Shown: positions 1 to 9,273, counted from the first letter of the stretch. The stretch: DNA of 64,000 nt from Neobacillus sp. PS3-12 (GCF_030915385.1 NZ_CP133268.1:5120001-5184000); one strand, 5' to 3'. A program made the numbers and translations. The notes: generated by a model not told the origin, from the letters alone.

Positions 1-148
1 TGGCACTGCAAAAAAGTGAAATCCAAGCATTCCTGCCAGCGTAGACATATGTCAATCGAATAAAAATGAAATGACCAAAGGGCGTGATGAATCCAATCAT
101 CATCATGAAAAATTGCAAGTTTGAGAATTTTTGGATGCTATTTTTCAT
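1..148 (-). CDS. Spore germination receptor B subunit (GerB/GerKB-type permease), partial
   Basis: This is the N-terminal 49 residues of a gene that leaves the window on its left side. The visible protein has a first membrane segment followed by the motif AGRNAWIS, which is typical of GerB subunits (amino acid permease-like, about 360 residues in full). The family forms the membrane channel subunit of germinant receptors in the spore inner membrane. The start is ATG at 148, with GGGGG five bases upstream, and it lies only two bases after the stop of the D-subunit gene, so the two are probably translationally coupled. It is the last visible gene of the leftward A-C-D-B operon. Confidence 0.85.
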   Translation of the reverse strand, partial: MKNSIQKFSNLQFFMMMIGFITPFGHFIFIRLTYVYAGRNAWISLFCSA

Positions 149-150
149 TT

Positions 151-372
151 TTACCCCCATAGCCAATTGTTAATCGGCTCAAAAAATGACTCGATTGTTT
201 GATAAGGACTCTGTATGTTGATCTCTGAGGAATAAAGCCATGCAAGAGCCCAGCCTATTAAAAGGAACAAGAAATATAAGATTGATTGTCTGCTTTTAAT
301 ATCCTTTAACAGAGAACGAATATTAAAAAGCAAGATGATAACGGCTAACAAAGATAGACTGAACACTTTCAT
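151..372 (-). CDS. Small two-helix membrane protein, germinant receptor D-subunit type
   Basis: About 73 residues with two predicted membrane helices (roughly residues 1-19 and 30-48) and a polar tail ending WLWG. It sits between the C and B subunit genes, exactly where some Bacillus ger operons carry a small D subunit that modulates germination. The second ger operon here (57120-57344) has a counterpart of similar size in the same place. The start is uncertain: ATG 372 and the TTG just before it (375) both follow AAAGGAGAG, with rather long spacing of 13-16 bases. The gene overlaps nothing and is followed within two bases by the B subunit. Function is inferred from position and topology, not from sequence motifs. 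Confidence 0.7.
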   Translation of the reverse strand: MKVFSLSLLAVIILLFNIRSLLKDIKSRQSILYFLFLLIGWALAWLYSSEINIQSPYQTIESFFEPINNWLWG

Positions 373-477
373 CAATGGAATTTTTTCTCTCCTTTGTTGT
401 GCCAACAAACATCCTTCATTGTTAGTATTATAAAAAAATAGGAAAACTATCCCAATCGAAAAATAAATTTCTGTCGA

Positions 478-1614
478 TTAGTTCAATTTTCCCGTCATCC
501 CAATATGATTGGTTTTTACTTTAGTTTGAATAACAAATTTTACTTTAGGAAATTCTTGATCCCAATGGGCTGATAATTTTTTCCATTCCTTCGGTTTTTG
601 TTGATGCAGGATTTCTCCGATTTCTAATACGTCGGTTTGATAGCGATGCTGAATAGTGTACAGTGAAGAAGTAATTCGCTTGTTTAATTCATCTGAAAAT
701 ATTTTATTTAATCGGGTATCATTTTTCGGATCCATTAAATCTATGTCAGTTGAATTCTCTACAATATCTCCATCTGCGAGAACAGTGAAATGAATAACCA
801 GCTGGCCCTTTTCTTTTTTTGTAAATATCTTGGTTGCATAATTATTTAGGTTCATACTAATGTACCCAGGTGTTTGATTTAATTTTATTGTCATAAATGC
901 CTGTTTTACATCCTTGCGCAGCCACATAAGACCTCGTGTTTTCCGATCATCAAGCCAGCCGATTAATCGATCATGTCGGAAGATGGCTGTACCATTAATC
1001 CTAAAAGTGGAATGCCCATTAGATTGAGATTCCATTTCAATTGCAGGCAGAAGGGGTGACATTGTTCCAGAAGAGATTACGTTAACCAGGTCCTTTAGAG
1101 TGACAGTAGGCCCTAATTTCGAACGTTCGATTTCACGAACTGCTTCCATTGGAACACCTTCGTAAGGATATGGAACTTTCATTAATGCATTGGCAGTTGT
1201 TCCTTTTGCAATTAAAACAAAGGTGTCTAAACGTGAACTTGGTTCACGCGTCAATTGATCAAGAATTGGCTGGAATCCCTGTTTGGCTAAGTCTTCACCG
1301 ATAATTAATACTCGCCGATGTGGCATATAAATTCTTCTTGATAATTCCTCCTGCATTTTTTGTTTTGCGGAAATGGTGTTGGTTCCGATAGTAGATACAA
1401 CAAGATAAGGTAATTGATTGGATGAACTTGCGGCTGATTGTCCTCCTTGTGAAGGGGTGGCAATTTGTGCAGTTACCTGTAATTTTTGGTCAGATGTTTT
1501 GTCAAGCCCAGTAGCCATAACAAGCGCCAAATCATTTACTTCAATCCGATCCCAACAACCAACGAGCAAAAAGGAAAGCATACAAATAAGGAAATATGCT
1601 GGTTTTGCTTTTAT
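478..1614 (-). CDS. Spore germination receptor C subunit (Ger(x)C lipoprotein)
   Basis: About 378 residues. The lipobox LLVGC followed by WDRIEVNDLA is the hallmark start of mature Ger(x)C proteins, which are lipid-anchored subunits on the outer face of the spore inner membrane. The first ATG (1581) would leave only eight residues before the lipobox Cys and no positive n-region, too short for a lipoprotein signal. The open frame continues upstream through K-A-K-P-A-Y-F-L-I-C to ATA (1614) or ATC (1617), which lie 8 or 5 bases after a strong AAAGGGGGT site. I therefore place the start at a non-canonical ATA/ATC. A point change of the start codon or a sequence error is the alternative. It lies 41 bases after the A subunit gene. 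Confidence 0.85.
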   Translation of the reverse strand: MKAKPAYFLICMLSFLLVGCWDRIEVNDLALVMATGLDKTSDQKLQVTAQIATPSQGGQSAASSSNQLPYLVVSTIGTNTISAKQKMQEELSRRIYMPHRRVLIIGEDLAKQGFQPILDQLTREPSSRLDTFVLIAKGTTANALMKVPYPYEGVPMEAVREIERSKLGPTVTLKDLVNVISSGTMSPLLPAIEMESQSNGHSTFRINGTAIFRHDRLIGWLDDRKTRGLMWLRKDVKQAFMTIKLNQTPGYISMNLNNYATKIFTKKEKGQLVIHFTVLADGDIVENSTDIDLMDPKNDTRLNKIFSDELNKRITSSLYTIQHRYQTDVLEIGEILHQQKPKEWKKLSAHWDQEFPKVKFVIQTKVKTNHIGMTGKLN

Positions 1615-1655
1615 GATTTTTACCCCCTTTGCTCATCTTGGTTGACTCTTTTCGA

Positions 1656-3257
1656 TTACTTCTTTCCAGGTCGAGGTCTCAAACCAGGCGCTATTCGCTG
1701 CGGATTTTGATACCCAAATACGCGAGGACGCAGCCCAAGTGCCCAATGAGGTGCACGGACTAGGACATCTTTTAAATTTTCAAAAGTAAGTGGAGCCATT
1801 GGTGATAAATAAGGTACGCCCAATGAACGTAACTTTGAAAGATGAATCAAAATAATCAGTAATCCAATCACGATCCCGAAAAGGCCAAGTATTCCTGCCA
1901 TAATCATAATAGGGAAACGGAGCATGCGAACGCTAATCCCTAAATTAAACCGCGGTATCGTAAAAGATGCGATTCCGGTAATAGATACAACAATAACCAT
2001 TGGGGCGGAAACAATTCCTGCCTGTACGGCTGCTTGTCCAATAACAAGGGCACCTACAATACTAATTGCAGACCCAACAGGACGCGGCAGCCTAACGCCT
2101 GCCTCACGAAGTGCTTCGAAGGTTATTTCCATGATTAGTGCTTCAACAAATGCTGGAAATGGGCTGCTTTCACGAGCAGAAGCGACTGACAATAGCAAAT
2201 TAGTCGGCAGCATTTCCTGATGGTAGGTTGTAATCGCAATATAGAGAGAGGGCAATAAAAGTGCGATCAAGAAAAAGATAAATCTTATCCAACGGAGCAT
2301 CGTGCTGATGAGTGCACGCTCATAGTAATCCTCTGATGCCTGAAGCAAACCGTATAATGTAATGGGTGTAATCAGGACAAAAGGTGTTCCATCGACAAAT
2401 ATTGCTACTTTGCCTTCTAATAAATTAGCTGCAACTACGTCAGGCCGTTCTGTATTTTGAAATTGAGGAAAGGGAGAAAAAGGGTTATCCTCAATCAATT
2501 CTTCAATATATCCACTCTCTAAAACGCCATCAATATCGATTCGTTCAAGCCTGCTTTTTATTTCAGTCACAACAGAATCAGTCACAATTCCGTCTATAAA
2601 AGCAATAATGACATCGGTTTTGGTAACTCGGCCAATTTTCATTGACTCCATTTTTAAATTTTCTGTACGGATTCGTCTGCGTAAAAGAGCGGTATTTGTA
2701 CGAATGCTTTCCGTAAATCCATCGCGTGGTCCACGGATAACTGCCTCAGATAATGGTTCTTCAACTGAACGATGATCCCATTTCTTTACACTTAAAGCAA
2801 TTGCAGATGTCTCACCATCAGCAAGCAAAACAGCTTCTCCAGAAAGTACATGTTCAAGCAGTTCCTCGATCGTTTGTACCTCCGTTGTTTGAGCAACTGT
2901 TACAAATTGTTCTAACAGTTTTTTTAATGAGGAACCTCTTAAAAGAATGTTTTCAGTAGACATTAACTGTTTTAGCAAATGCAATTCGAGTTGATTAGAA
3001 TCATTCAATCCGTCAATAAAAATTAGAACGGCTTTCTGGGTTTGAAAGATTGAAAACTCGCGGAAAACGAGATCAGAGCACTTGGCAAAACGCTGCTTGA
3101 TATTTGCAAGATTGGTATTTAAATCGAGGGAGAGCTTTTTCGAATTATCAATTTCCCCGTCTTGTTTCGTACTTTCTTTCATTTCACTCGTTTGGTCTGA
3201 TATTTGAGGGGATTTATTTAGCCTTTTAGTATGAAAGCTTCCAAAAGATTTTTTCAT
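1656..3257 (-). CDS. Spore germination receptor A subunit (GerA/SpoVAF family)
   Basis: 533 residues. An N-terminal soluble region (about residues 1-310) is followed by a C-terminal membrane region. Diagnostic segments include RGPRDGFTESIRTNTALLRRRIR, split here as RGPRDGFTE and NTALLRRRIR, then NTERPDVVAANLLEG and VDGTPFVLI near residues 265-300. These match GerAA-type subunits, which take part in germinant sensing and ion release. The start ATG 3257 follows AAGGCGG. A CATAATA at 3356-3362 (complement) fits a sigma-G -10 (CATNNTA), but I see no convincing -35. It is the first gene of the leftward operon and a paralogue of the 54408 gene, with which it shares long identical stretches in the membrane domain. 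Confidence 0.95.
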   Translation of the reverse strand: MKKSFGSFHTKRLNKSPQISDQTSEMKESTKQDGEIDNSKKLSLDLNTNLANIKQRFAKCSDLVFREFSIFQTQKAVLIFIDGLNDSNQLELHLLKQLMSTENILLRGSSLKKLLEQFVTVAQTTEVQTIEELLEHVLSGEAVLLADGETSAIALSVKKWDHRSVEEPLSEAVIRGPRDGFTESIRTNTALLRRRIRTENLKMESMKIGRVTKTDVIIAFIDGIVTDSVVTEIKSRLERIDIDGVLESGYIEELIEDNPFSPFPQFQNTERPDVVAANLLEGKVAIFVDGTPFVLITPITLYGLLQASEDYYERALISTMLRWIRFIFFLIALLLPSLYIAITTYHQEMLPTNLLLSVASARESSPFPAFVEALIMEITFEALREAGVRLPRPVGSAISIVGALVIGQAAVQAGIVSAPMVIVVSITGIASFTIPRFNLGISVRMLRFPIMIMAGILGLFGIVIGLLIILIHLSKLRSLGVPYLSPMAPLTFENLKDVLVRAPHWALGLRPRVFGYQNPQRIAPGLRPRPGKK

Positions 3258-3390
3258 TAATGACCAACCCGCCTTTATGATGATCCAACCTTATATTGTT
3301 TTTTACTCCATTTTCTTTTTAAGATGGAAAAAATTTTCTACAATAAAGTCACCATTATTATGACGGAAACGATTACTTTTTATTTATTAA

Positions 3391-3421
3391 AATAAAAAAA
3401 ACAGACCCTTAAAGGATCTGT
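3391..3421 (-). terminator. Terminator of cspC
   Basis: The complement reads ACAGATCCTT then AAGGGTCTGT, a 10-bp stem with one wobble pair and almost no loop, followed by eight T residues and more T-rich sequence. It lies 18 bases after the cspC stop. A short T run on the plus strand also follows the hairpin. Confidence 0.85.
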
Positions 3422-3438
3422 TTTTAGGTGAAGATTTA

Positions 3439-3639
3439 TTAGATTTTTTTTACATTTGCAGCTTGAGGTCCGCGAGCGCCTTTTTCAACATCAAATGTAA
3501 CTTTTTGACCTTCGTCTAATGATTTGAAACCTTCAGATTGGATAGCAGAAAAATGGACGAATACGTCTTCTCCACCTTCACGCTCGATAAAACCAAAACC
3601 TTTTTCTGCATTAAACCATTTAACTGTACCTTGTTCCAT
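3439..3639 (-). CDS. cspC: Cold shock protein
   Basis: 66 residues, a single OB-fold cold-shock domain that binds single-stranded RNA/DNA and melts mRNA structure in the cytoplasm. RNP1 (KGFGFIE, residues 13-19) and RNP2 (VFVHF, residues 26-30) are intact. The N-terminus MEQGTVKWFNAEKG matches B. subtilis CspC more closely than CspB or CspD. The start ATG 3639 follows a strong AGGAGG. A 6-bp hairpin sits just upstream of the ribosome site in a long leader, as is usual for csp mRNAs. Monocistronic, with its own terminator. Confidence 0.95.
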   Translation of the reverse strand: MEQGTVKWFNAEKGFGFIEREGGEDVFVHFSAIQSEGFKSLDEGQKVTFDVEKGARGPQAANVKKI

Positions 3640-3971
3640 ATTTGTTGCCTCCTAGTGTGAGTCCACACTGTAAAGATACTATCCCTGTCCAAAAGTGATC
3701 ATAAAGACGAAAAGTCTGTACTTATACTATCCTTTACACCGAACAAAAATAATTCTCATTAATCATAACAGACTAGGGCAGGAAATGCAAACGGAAGCCT
3801 AGAAATTACTTTGTTCTATCCATTCATGTAACAGCTCTTTCTTTTGTTTTTATTAGATTCATTAAATTGGTAATATAGTTCTAGAGTATTTTTGGTTTCA
3901 ATATATATAAAAGTGGACAAAGTTATGGCATAATAGAATGGCTGAAAGATAGAAAAGAGGTACAAATAAAA
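3640..3971. promoter_or_regulatory. Divergent intergenic region: cspC leader and LtaS-family promoter
   Basis: On the minus strand the cspC leader carries a perfect hairpin AGTGTG-AGTC-CACACT (3654-3669) immediately 5' of the AGGAGG site, placed where it could affect ribosome access. A possible -10 (TATAAG, complement near 3722-3727) lies further up, without a good -35. On the plus strand an extended -10 (TGG then CATAAT, 3926-3934) lies about 38 bases before the next gene. No coding sequence was found here. Confidence 0.45.
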
Positions 3972-5924
3972 ATGAACAGGATATTCAATAAAGGTCGAAA
4001 TATTTTAGATAAATATCTTGGCTTTTACTTTCTGGCCGTCATTTTCCTTTGGATAAAAACATACATAGCACAATTAACACAATTTAAATTAGGAATAGAA
4101 AATCCATTTCAACAGTTTTTGTTGTTATTTAATCCAATAGGATCTTCCTTGCTATTCCTGGGATTAGCATTCTTTTTTAAAGGAAGAAAGAAATACATTG
4201 GTTTAATGGTGATTTATTTAATTTTATCGCTCCTTTTATATAGCAATATTCTTTATTACCGCTTCTTTAATGATTTTATTACCTTGCCGACCTTATCACA
4301 GACTCAAAATTTTGGAGATGTTAGCAGCAGTGTCGTTTCCTTATTAAAACCATATGACTTTTTGTTCTTCATTGATTTCTTATTGTTAGGTTCCTTACTT
4401 GTATTTCAGCGAGTAAAAATAGAAATAAAAGATATGGACCGCAGTAAAGTGTCTGCTATTTTTTCTTTGTCATTTGCGCTTACTTTTGCAAATATCGGTT
4501 TTGCAGAAATCGATCGGCCGGAATTACTAACAAGAGGATTTGATCGGAATTATATTGTTAAATATATAGGAATGTATGATTATACCATTTATGACACTGT
4601 TCAAAGCACTAAAGCTTCTGCAGCAAGAGTTTTGGCGGATAGCAATGACATCACTGCGGTTCTTAACTACACAAAGTCTAACTATGCTGAGCCTGATCCG
4701 ACTTACTTTGGCGCCGGAAAAGGAATGAATGTCATTTACTATCATCTTGAATCCTTTCAAAATTTCCTGGTCAATTATAAGTTGCATGGGGAAGAAGTAA
4801 CTCCGTTTTTAAATTCCTTGATTAAAGATAACAATACGATCTACTTTGATAATTTTTTCCATCAAACAGGACATGGGAAAACTTCGGATGCAGAATTTAT
4901 GTTAGAAAATTCATTATATGGATTACCGCAGGGTTCGGCCTATATGACGAAAAGTTTAAACACATTCCAGGCAGCACCTGGAATTCTAGGTGGGAAGGGC
5001 TATACCTCTGCCGTTTTTCACGGCAATACCGGAAGCTTTTGGAATCGTAGTGAAGTATATAAATCCTTTGGTTACGATCACTTCTTTGATTCTAGTTATT
5101 ATAAAATAGACCCTGAAGATCTTGCTCAATATGGCCTTATGGACAAACCATTTGTGGAGCAATCAATGCCAATGCTGGAATCATTGCCACAGCCATTTTA
5201 TACAAAGCTGATAACCGTGACAAATCATTTTCCGTTCCCAATTGATAAAAAGGATGCGACCATTGAACCTGATGACACCGGTGTTCCAACTGTGGACAAA
5301 TATTTCCAGACAGCCCGATATGCAGATGAAGCATTAAAGCAGTTTTTTACTTCTCTAAAAAAATCAGGTTTATATGATCATACAATCGTGATTATTTATG
5401 GCGATCATTATGGAATTTCCAAGGATAATGACAGCACAATGAGTCAAGTAATTGGAAAAGAAGTAACACCTGTTGAAAGTGCAGGTTTACAACGTGTACC
5501 ATTATTCATTCGGGTTCCAGGGATGAAAGGTGGAGTGAATCACGAATATGGCGGGCAAATTGATGTTCTGCCAACACTTCTCCATTTATTGGGGATCGAT
5601 TCCAAAAATTATGTACAGTTTGGAACGGATTTATTGTCTAAACAACATGATGACCTTGTTCCATTCCGTAATGGCGATTTTGTCAGTCCGACAATTACGG
5701 CTGTAGATGGTAAATATTACGATACTACAACGGAATTGGGGATAGGCGAAGATCGATTAGCAGAAGCTAAAAAGGATCAGCAGATCGTAGAACAAAAACT
5801 TTCTCTATCAGATAAAGTTGTAAATGAAGATCTTTTACGTTTCTATACACCAAAAGATTTCACGCCAATTAATCGCACAAAATATAATTATCACCCATCA
5901 CAAAATGGGGAAGCAAAACCATAA
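3972..5924 (+). CDS. Lipoteichoic acid synthase-family membrane phosphoglycerol transferase
   Basis: 650 residues. Five N-terminal membrane helices (within about residues 15-190) are followed by an extracellular sulfatase-fold domain. The catalytic set of LtaS is visible: E260 in YYHLESF, nucleophile T304 in GHGKTSDAEF, and D478-H479 in YGDHYG. Spacing closely matches S. aureus LtaS (E255, T300, D475, H476). Such enzymes polymerise glycerol phosphate from phosphatidylglycerol onto the lipoteichoic acid anchor. Bacillus has several paralogues (LtaS, YfnI, YqgS, YvgJ), and sequence alone does not tell me which this is. The ribosome site AGAGGT is weak and 12 bases from ATG. It is monocistronic, ending in a strong terminator. 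Confidence 0.92.
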   Translation: MNRIFNKGRNILDKYLGFYFLAVIFLWIKTYIAQLTQFKLGIENPFQQFLLLFNPIGSSLLFLGLAFFFKGRKKYIGLMVIYLILSLLLYSNILYYRFFNDFITLPTLSQTQNFGDVSSSVVSLLKPYDFLFFIDFLLLGSLLVFQRVKIEIKDMDRSKVSAIFSLSFALTFANIGFAEIDRPELLTRGFDRNYIVKYIGMYDYTIYDTVQSTKASAARVLADSNDITAVLNYTKSNYAEPDPTYFGAGKGMNVIYYHLESFQNFLVNYKLHGEEVTPFLNSLIKDNNTIYFDNFFHQTGHGKTSDAEFMLENSLYGLPQGSAYMTKSLNTFQAAPGILGGKGYTSAVFHGNTGSFWNRSEVYKSFGYDHFFDSSYYKIDPEDLAQYGLMDKPFVEQSMPMLESLPQPFYTKLITVTNHFPFPIDKKDATIEPDDTGVPTVDKYFQTARYADEALKQFFTSLKKSGLYDHTIVIIYGDHYGISKDNDSTMSQVIGKEVTPVESAGLQRVPLFIRVPGMKGGVNHEYGGQIDVLPTLLHLLGIDSKNYVQFGTDLLSKQHDDLVPFRNGDFVSPTITAVDGKYYDTTTELGIGEDRLAEAKKDQQIVEQKLSLSDKVVNEDLLRFYTPKDFTPINRTKYNYHPSQNGEAKP

Positions 5925-5930
5925 AAGGGA

Positions 5931-5963
5931 AACTGTCTGAGAAACATCTCAGACAGTTTTTTT
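5931..5963 (+). terminator. Terminator of the LtaS-family gene
   Basis: A perfect 12-bp stem AACTGTCTGAGA / TCTCAGACAGTT with a 4-base loop is followed by a run of T residues, seven bases after the stop codon. Confidence 0.95.
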
Positions 5964-6096
5964 ATGGTAATAAATATTGTGAAAATATTATGGAAGTTAT
6001 TTCGACTATGAAAATATTATTAAATTATGCTATGATGGCAGGAGTGAATTTTACATGTGAAAAAGTTTTACTAGGTTACATATGGAGAGCGAAGTT

Positions 6097-7305
6097 ATGG
6101 AAACATGGAAACGGAATTTATGGGTATTATGGATTGGTGTTTTTTTTACGGCATCCAGTTTTTCGATGGTTATTCCCTTTTTGCCAATTTTCCTGCTGCA
6201 ATTAGGGGTGCATCAACATACTGAATTATGGTCGGGATTAATTTTTAGTTCTGCTTTCTTTGCAGGGGCGCTTGCATCGCCTTTTTGGGGAAGTGTTGCC
6301 GATAAATATGGCAGAAAGCCGATGATCATTCGTGCTGGTTTTGTTTTGTTTGTCATCTACACTTTGATGGCATTTGTAACAAATCCATACGAGATCTTAG
6401 GATTAAGAATCTTGCAAGGATTGTTAAGCGGATTTATACCAGGAGCAATTGCTTTAGTTGGCACAAATACCCCAAAACATAAAGTAGGATATGCTCTTTC
6501 TTTGATATCCTCTGCAGCTGCCTCCGGGCAGATTGTTGGCCCCATACTTGGTGGTGGGATTGCTCAATTAGTGGGGAATCGCGTAGCTTTTGCTAGTGCA
6601 GGTATTATTATTCTTATTTCAACTTTGTTGATTATTTTTTGGGTAACTGAGGAGAACTTTACTCCAAGCAAGGAAAAGGGATCTGTAAGAAACGACTTAA
6701 TGGTTGCCTGGAAAAATCGCCCCTTTGTTCTTGTCCTGATTTTAACTGTTATAACCTCTGCATCAGTAATGACGGTGGAACCTATCTTACCCTTGTATAT
6801 AATAAAGCTAGGTGGTTCTTCGGAAAAGGCGTCGTTTTTAGCTGGGATTGTGTTTTCACTTCCTGGAATTGCAAGTGCACTATTTGCTCCTTATTGGGGC
6901 AAATGGGCGGACAAGGTTGGTTTTTATCGAGTGCTCGTTATTGGATTACTTGGCGGCGGACTAGGTATGGCGGCTCAAATTCTCTTTCATCACATTTTGG
7001 GCTTTTCAATTATGCGGTTTGTTTTTGGAATCTTTTTCTGTGCCGTATTCCCTGCATTGAATGGACTTGTTGTGAAGTCAACTCCAGATGATTTCCGTGG
7101 AAGAGCGTTCGGATTAAATCAAACAGCCAACCAAATTGGAGGTACAGTCGGTCCAATGATGGGTGGCATGATCGGTGGAATTTTACCGCCCTCTGATGTA
7201 TTTTTTGCAACAGGTATCTTGTTATTAATAGCCATGGGATTAGCATATCTAAATGGCAACAATTTAAATCGGGCATTGAATATTAAGGAACTGCCTGGAA
7301 AGTAA
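6097..7305 (+). CDS. MFS drug-efflux-type transporter (DHA1-like)
   Basis: 402 residues with about 12 membrane helices. Motif A appears as GSVADKYGRKPM in the loop between helices 2 and 3. A proline/glycine-rich segment with GQIVGPILGGG in helix 5 resembles motif C of proton-driven drug antiporters. The frame opens at ATG 6082, but the second in-frame ATG (6097) lies seven bases after GGAGAG and starts METWKRNLW just before helix 1, so I choose it. Substrate is unknown. It stands alone, with a terminator right after. Confidence 0.85.
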   Translation: METWKRNLWVLWIGVFFTASSFSMVIPFLPIFLLQLGVHQHTELWSGLIFSSAFFAGALASPFWGSVADKYGRKPMIIRAGFVLFVIYTLMAFVTNPYEILGLRILQGLLSGFIPGAIALVGTNTPKHKVGYALSLISSAAASGQIVGPILGGGIAQLVGNRVAFASAGIIILISTLLIIFWVTEENFTPSKEKGSVRNDLMVAWKNRPFVLVLILTVITSASVMTVEPILPLYIIKLGGSSEKASFLAGIVFSLPGIASALFAPYWGKWADKVGFYRVLVIGLLGGGLGMAAQILFHHILGFSIMRFVFGIFFCAVFPALNGLVVKSTPDDFRGRAFGLNQTANQIGGTVGPMMGGMIGGILPPSDVFFATGILLLIAMGLAYLNGNNLNRALNIKELPGK

Positions 7306-7307
7306 TG

Positions 7308-7337
7308 GATTAGCCATGTGGCTGATCTATTTTTTTA
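7308..7337 (+). terminator. Terminator of the MFS gene
   Basis: GATTAGCCA / TGGCTGATC forms a stem with a two-base loop and one mismatch, followed by TATTTTTTT, directly after the stop codon at 7305. Confidence 0.85.
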
Positions 7338-7393
7338 TGAAATTAAAATAATTTGAAATTTAACCAAATTGATATTATGATAAAAATAAGAGG

Positions 7394-7425
7394 TGTCGAC
7401 AGCCGACAGATGTTTAAGCGCTTTC
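7394..7425 (+). promoter_or_regulatory. Inverted repeat plus cre-like site upstream of the GntR gene
   Basis: A perfect inverted repeat TGTCG-ACAGC-CGACA (7394-7408) lies 47 bases before the GntR start and could be its own operator. Just downstream, AAGCGCTTTC (7416-7425) matches the core of the CcpA cre consensus, but the usual TG at its left edge is not preserved. Together they suggest control by the regulator and by carbon catabolite repression. This is inference. Confidence 0.45.
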
Positions 7426-7455
7426 GAGTTTACTTAGGATGATGAGGTGAAAAGT

Positions 7456-8124
7456 ATGTTTGATTCTAATTCTTTACAAAAACGGTTACCCTATTACCAG
7501 CAAATTCTTGAGTCGATTAAGGATTCTATTTTTAAAGGGAAATTCAAACCAGGTGATCGATTATATGAAGCCCAAATCGCAAAACAATACGGGATTAGTA
7601 GAAGTCCTGTACGTGAAACGATAAAAGTTTTAATCAATGAAGGTTTATTGGTATCTGATGATAAATCACAAATTTCTGTTTATAAGCCTGCCTTAGAGGA
7701 TGTTATGGAAATTTATGAATGCCGGATTGCCCTGGAAACAGCAGCAGTAGCACTTACCGCGGAGCGCGCAACGATCGAGCAAATTAAAGAACTTGAAAAA
7801 AACCTAGAAGATACTGCAATTGCAGTCAACACTGAAAATCTGGAAATGATTGTTGCTTGTAATGCAAATTTTCACAATTTAACACTGCAATACAGCGGAA
7901 ATAATAGGTTAATCAAACTTGTAGAAAGCCTAAACAGTTTGATTTATTATTACCGCGTTCTTAATATGCAGGGACAGAATCGGCCCGAAACGGTTCTTAA
8001 AGGTCATACAGAAATTTTTCAGGCAATAAAGGAAAAGAATCCGCAGAAAGCTGCTAGTTTATTAAAAGTACATACGCTTGAGGATTTAGAAAATTTGATC
8101 CGTATAATCAAAGGCAGCGAATAG
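7456..8124 (+). CDS. GntR-family transcriptional regulator, FCD (FadR-like) subfamily
   Basis: 222 residues. The N-terminal winged helix (about residues 10-72) contains the typical GKFKPGDRLYEAQIAKQYG then SRSPVRETIKVL. The all-helical C-terminal part (about 80-220) fits an FCD ligand-binding domain, usually for small carboxylates. The frame opens at GTG 7447, but ATG 7456 lies six bases after GAGGTG and is preferred. It precedes, in the same direction, a hydroxy-acid dehydrogenase gene 58 bases downstream, so it probably controls that gene and itself. Confidence 0.88.
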   Translation: MFDSNSLQKRLPYYQQILESIKDSIFKGKFKPGDRLYEAQIAKQYGISRSPVRETIKVLINEGLLVSDDKSQISVYKPALEDVMEIYECRIALETAAVALTAERATIEQIKELEKNLEDTAIAVNTENLEMIVACNANFHNLTLQYSGNNRLIKLVESLNSLIYYYRVLNMQGQNRPETVLKGHTEIFQAIKEKNPQKAASLLKVHTLEDLENLIRIIKGSE

Positions 8125-8182
8125 AAATGATGATTTGCTAAATTAATTCATAAAAAACTTACATAGGGATGTGTTTATTAAA

Positions 8183-9241
8183 ATGAAAAATTATGAAATT
8201 GCCGTTCTTCCAGGAGATGGAATTGGTAAAGAAGTTGTACCTGTTGCTTTAAAAGTTTTGGATACGATTGCCGACCTTCATGGAGGCCTGAAATTTAAAT
8301 TTAAGGATTTTCCTTGGAGTTGTGACTATTATCTTGAACATGGAAAAATGATGCCTGATGACGGATTAAACATATTAAAAGATTTTCATGCCGTTTTTCT
8401 TGGAGCTGTTGGGAATCCTGCTCATGTGCCTGATCATGTTTCATTGTGGGGACTTTTAATAAAAATACGAAGGGAATTCCAACAATCGATTAATATTCGT
8501 CCAGCTAAATTTTTCAAGGGTCTGAAATCTCCTTTAGTAAATCCAAATGATTTTGATTTAATTGTAGTGAGAGAAAACAGTGAGGGAGAATATAGTGAGG
8601 CAGGGGGAAGAATCCATCAAGGTGAGGATGAAATAGCGGTACAAAATGCAATTTTTACACGAAAAGGAACAGAGCGTGCGATGCGTTATGCTTTTGAACT
8701 TGCAAAGCAAAGAAGAGGACACGTAACGTCTGCGACGAAGTCAAATGGGATTGTACACTCGATGCCGTTTTGGGACGAGGTATTTAAGGAAGTGAAGAAG
8801 AACTATCCTGATATTCAAACAGCATCTTACCATATTGATGCGTTATCGGCATTTTTTGTGACTAGACCACAAATCTTTGATGTGATTGTTGCTAGCAACC
8901 TGTTTGGTGATATCTTAACAGATATCGGCGGTGCCATAATGGGAAGTATTGGAATTGCACCAGCAGCAAATATTAATATAAATGGCAAATATCCATCCAT
9001 GTTTGAACCAGTTCATGGGTCTGCGCCAGATATTTACGGAAAAGGAATTGCCAATCCAATTGGTCAAATTTGGACAGCTAAAATGATGCTGGATCATTTC
9101 GGAGAGAGGGAATTGGGTAAACAGCTGTTAAATGTGGTAGAGGACGTAACAAACGATGGGATAAAAACTTGTGATATCGGCGGTACTTCATCAACAGTTG
9201 AAGTTGCCGATGCAATTTGCAGCCGTTTAAAAGAGATATAA
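8183..9241 (+). CDS. Tartrate/D-malate-type decarboxylating dehydrogenase
   Basis: 352 residues of the isocitrate/isopropylmalate dehydrogenase family, with NAD- and metal-binding features: LPGDGIGKEV near the N-terminus, VRENSEGEYSEAGG, ASNLFGDILTDIGGA and FEPVHGSAPDI. The VRENSEGEYS form is closer to tartrate dehydrogenase/D-malate dehydrogenase (TtuC/DmlA; YcsA in Bacillus) than to LeuB, and no leu genes are nearby. The reaction would be NAD-dependent oxidative decarboxylation of D-malate or a related 2-hydroxy diacid. GTG 8171 is possible, but ATG 8183 has the better-spaced GGGATG. It is paired with the preceding GntR gene. Confidence 0.85.
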   Translation: MKNYEIAVLPGDGIGKEVVPVALKVLDTIADLHGGLKFKFKDFPWSCDYYLEHGKMMPDDGLNILKDFHAVFLGAVGNPAHVPDHVSLWGLLIKIRREFQQSINIRPAKFFKGLKSPLVNPNDFDLIVVRENSEGEYSEAGGRIHQGEDEIAVQNAIFTRKGTERAMRYAFELAKQRRGHVTSATKSNGIVHSMPFWDEVFKEVKKNYPDIQTASYHIDALSAFFVTRPQIFDVIVASNLFGDILTDIGGAIMGSIGIAPAANININGKYPSMFEPVHGSAPDIYGKGIANPIGQIWTAKMMLDHFGERELGKQLLNVVEDVTNDGIKTCDIGGTSSTVEVADAICSRLKEI

Positions 9242-9273
9242 TTGTTAGGCTGTGTTAAAGGTTATTTGTGAAG

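Noticed and set aside
5990..6205. 71-codon frame overlapping the start of the first MFS gene
   Set aside because: Shadow of the MFS gene in another frame, without family features.
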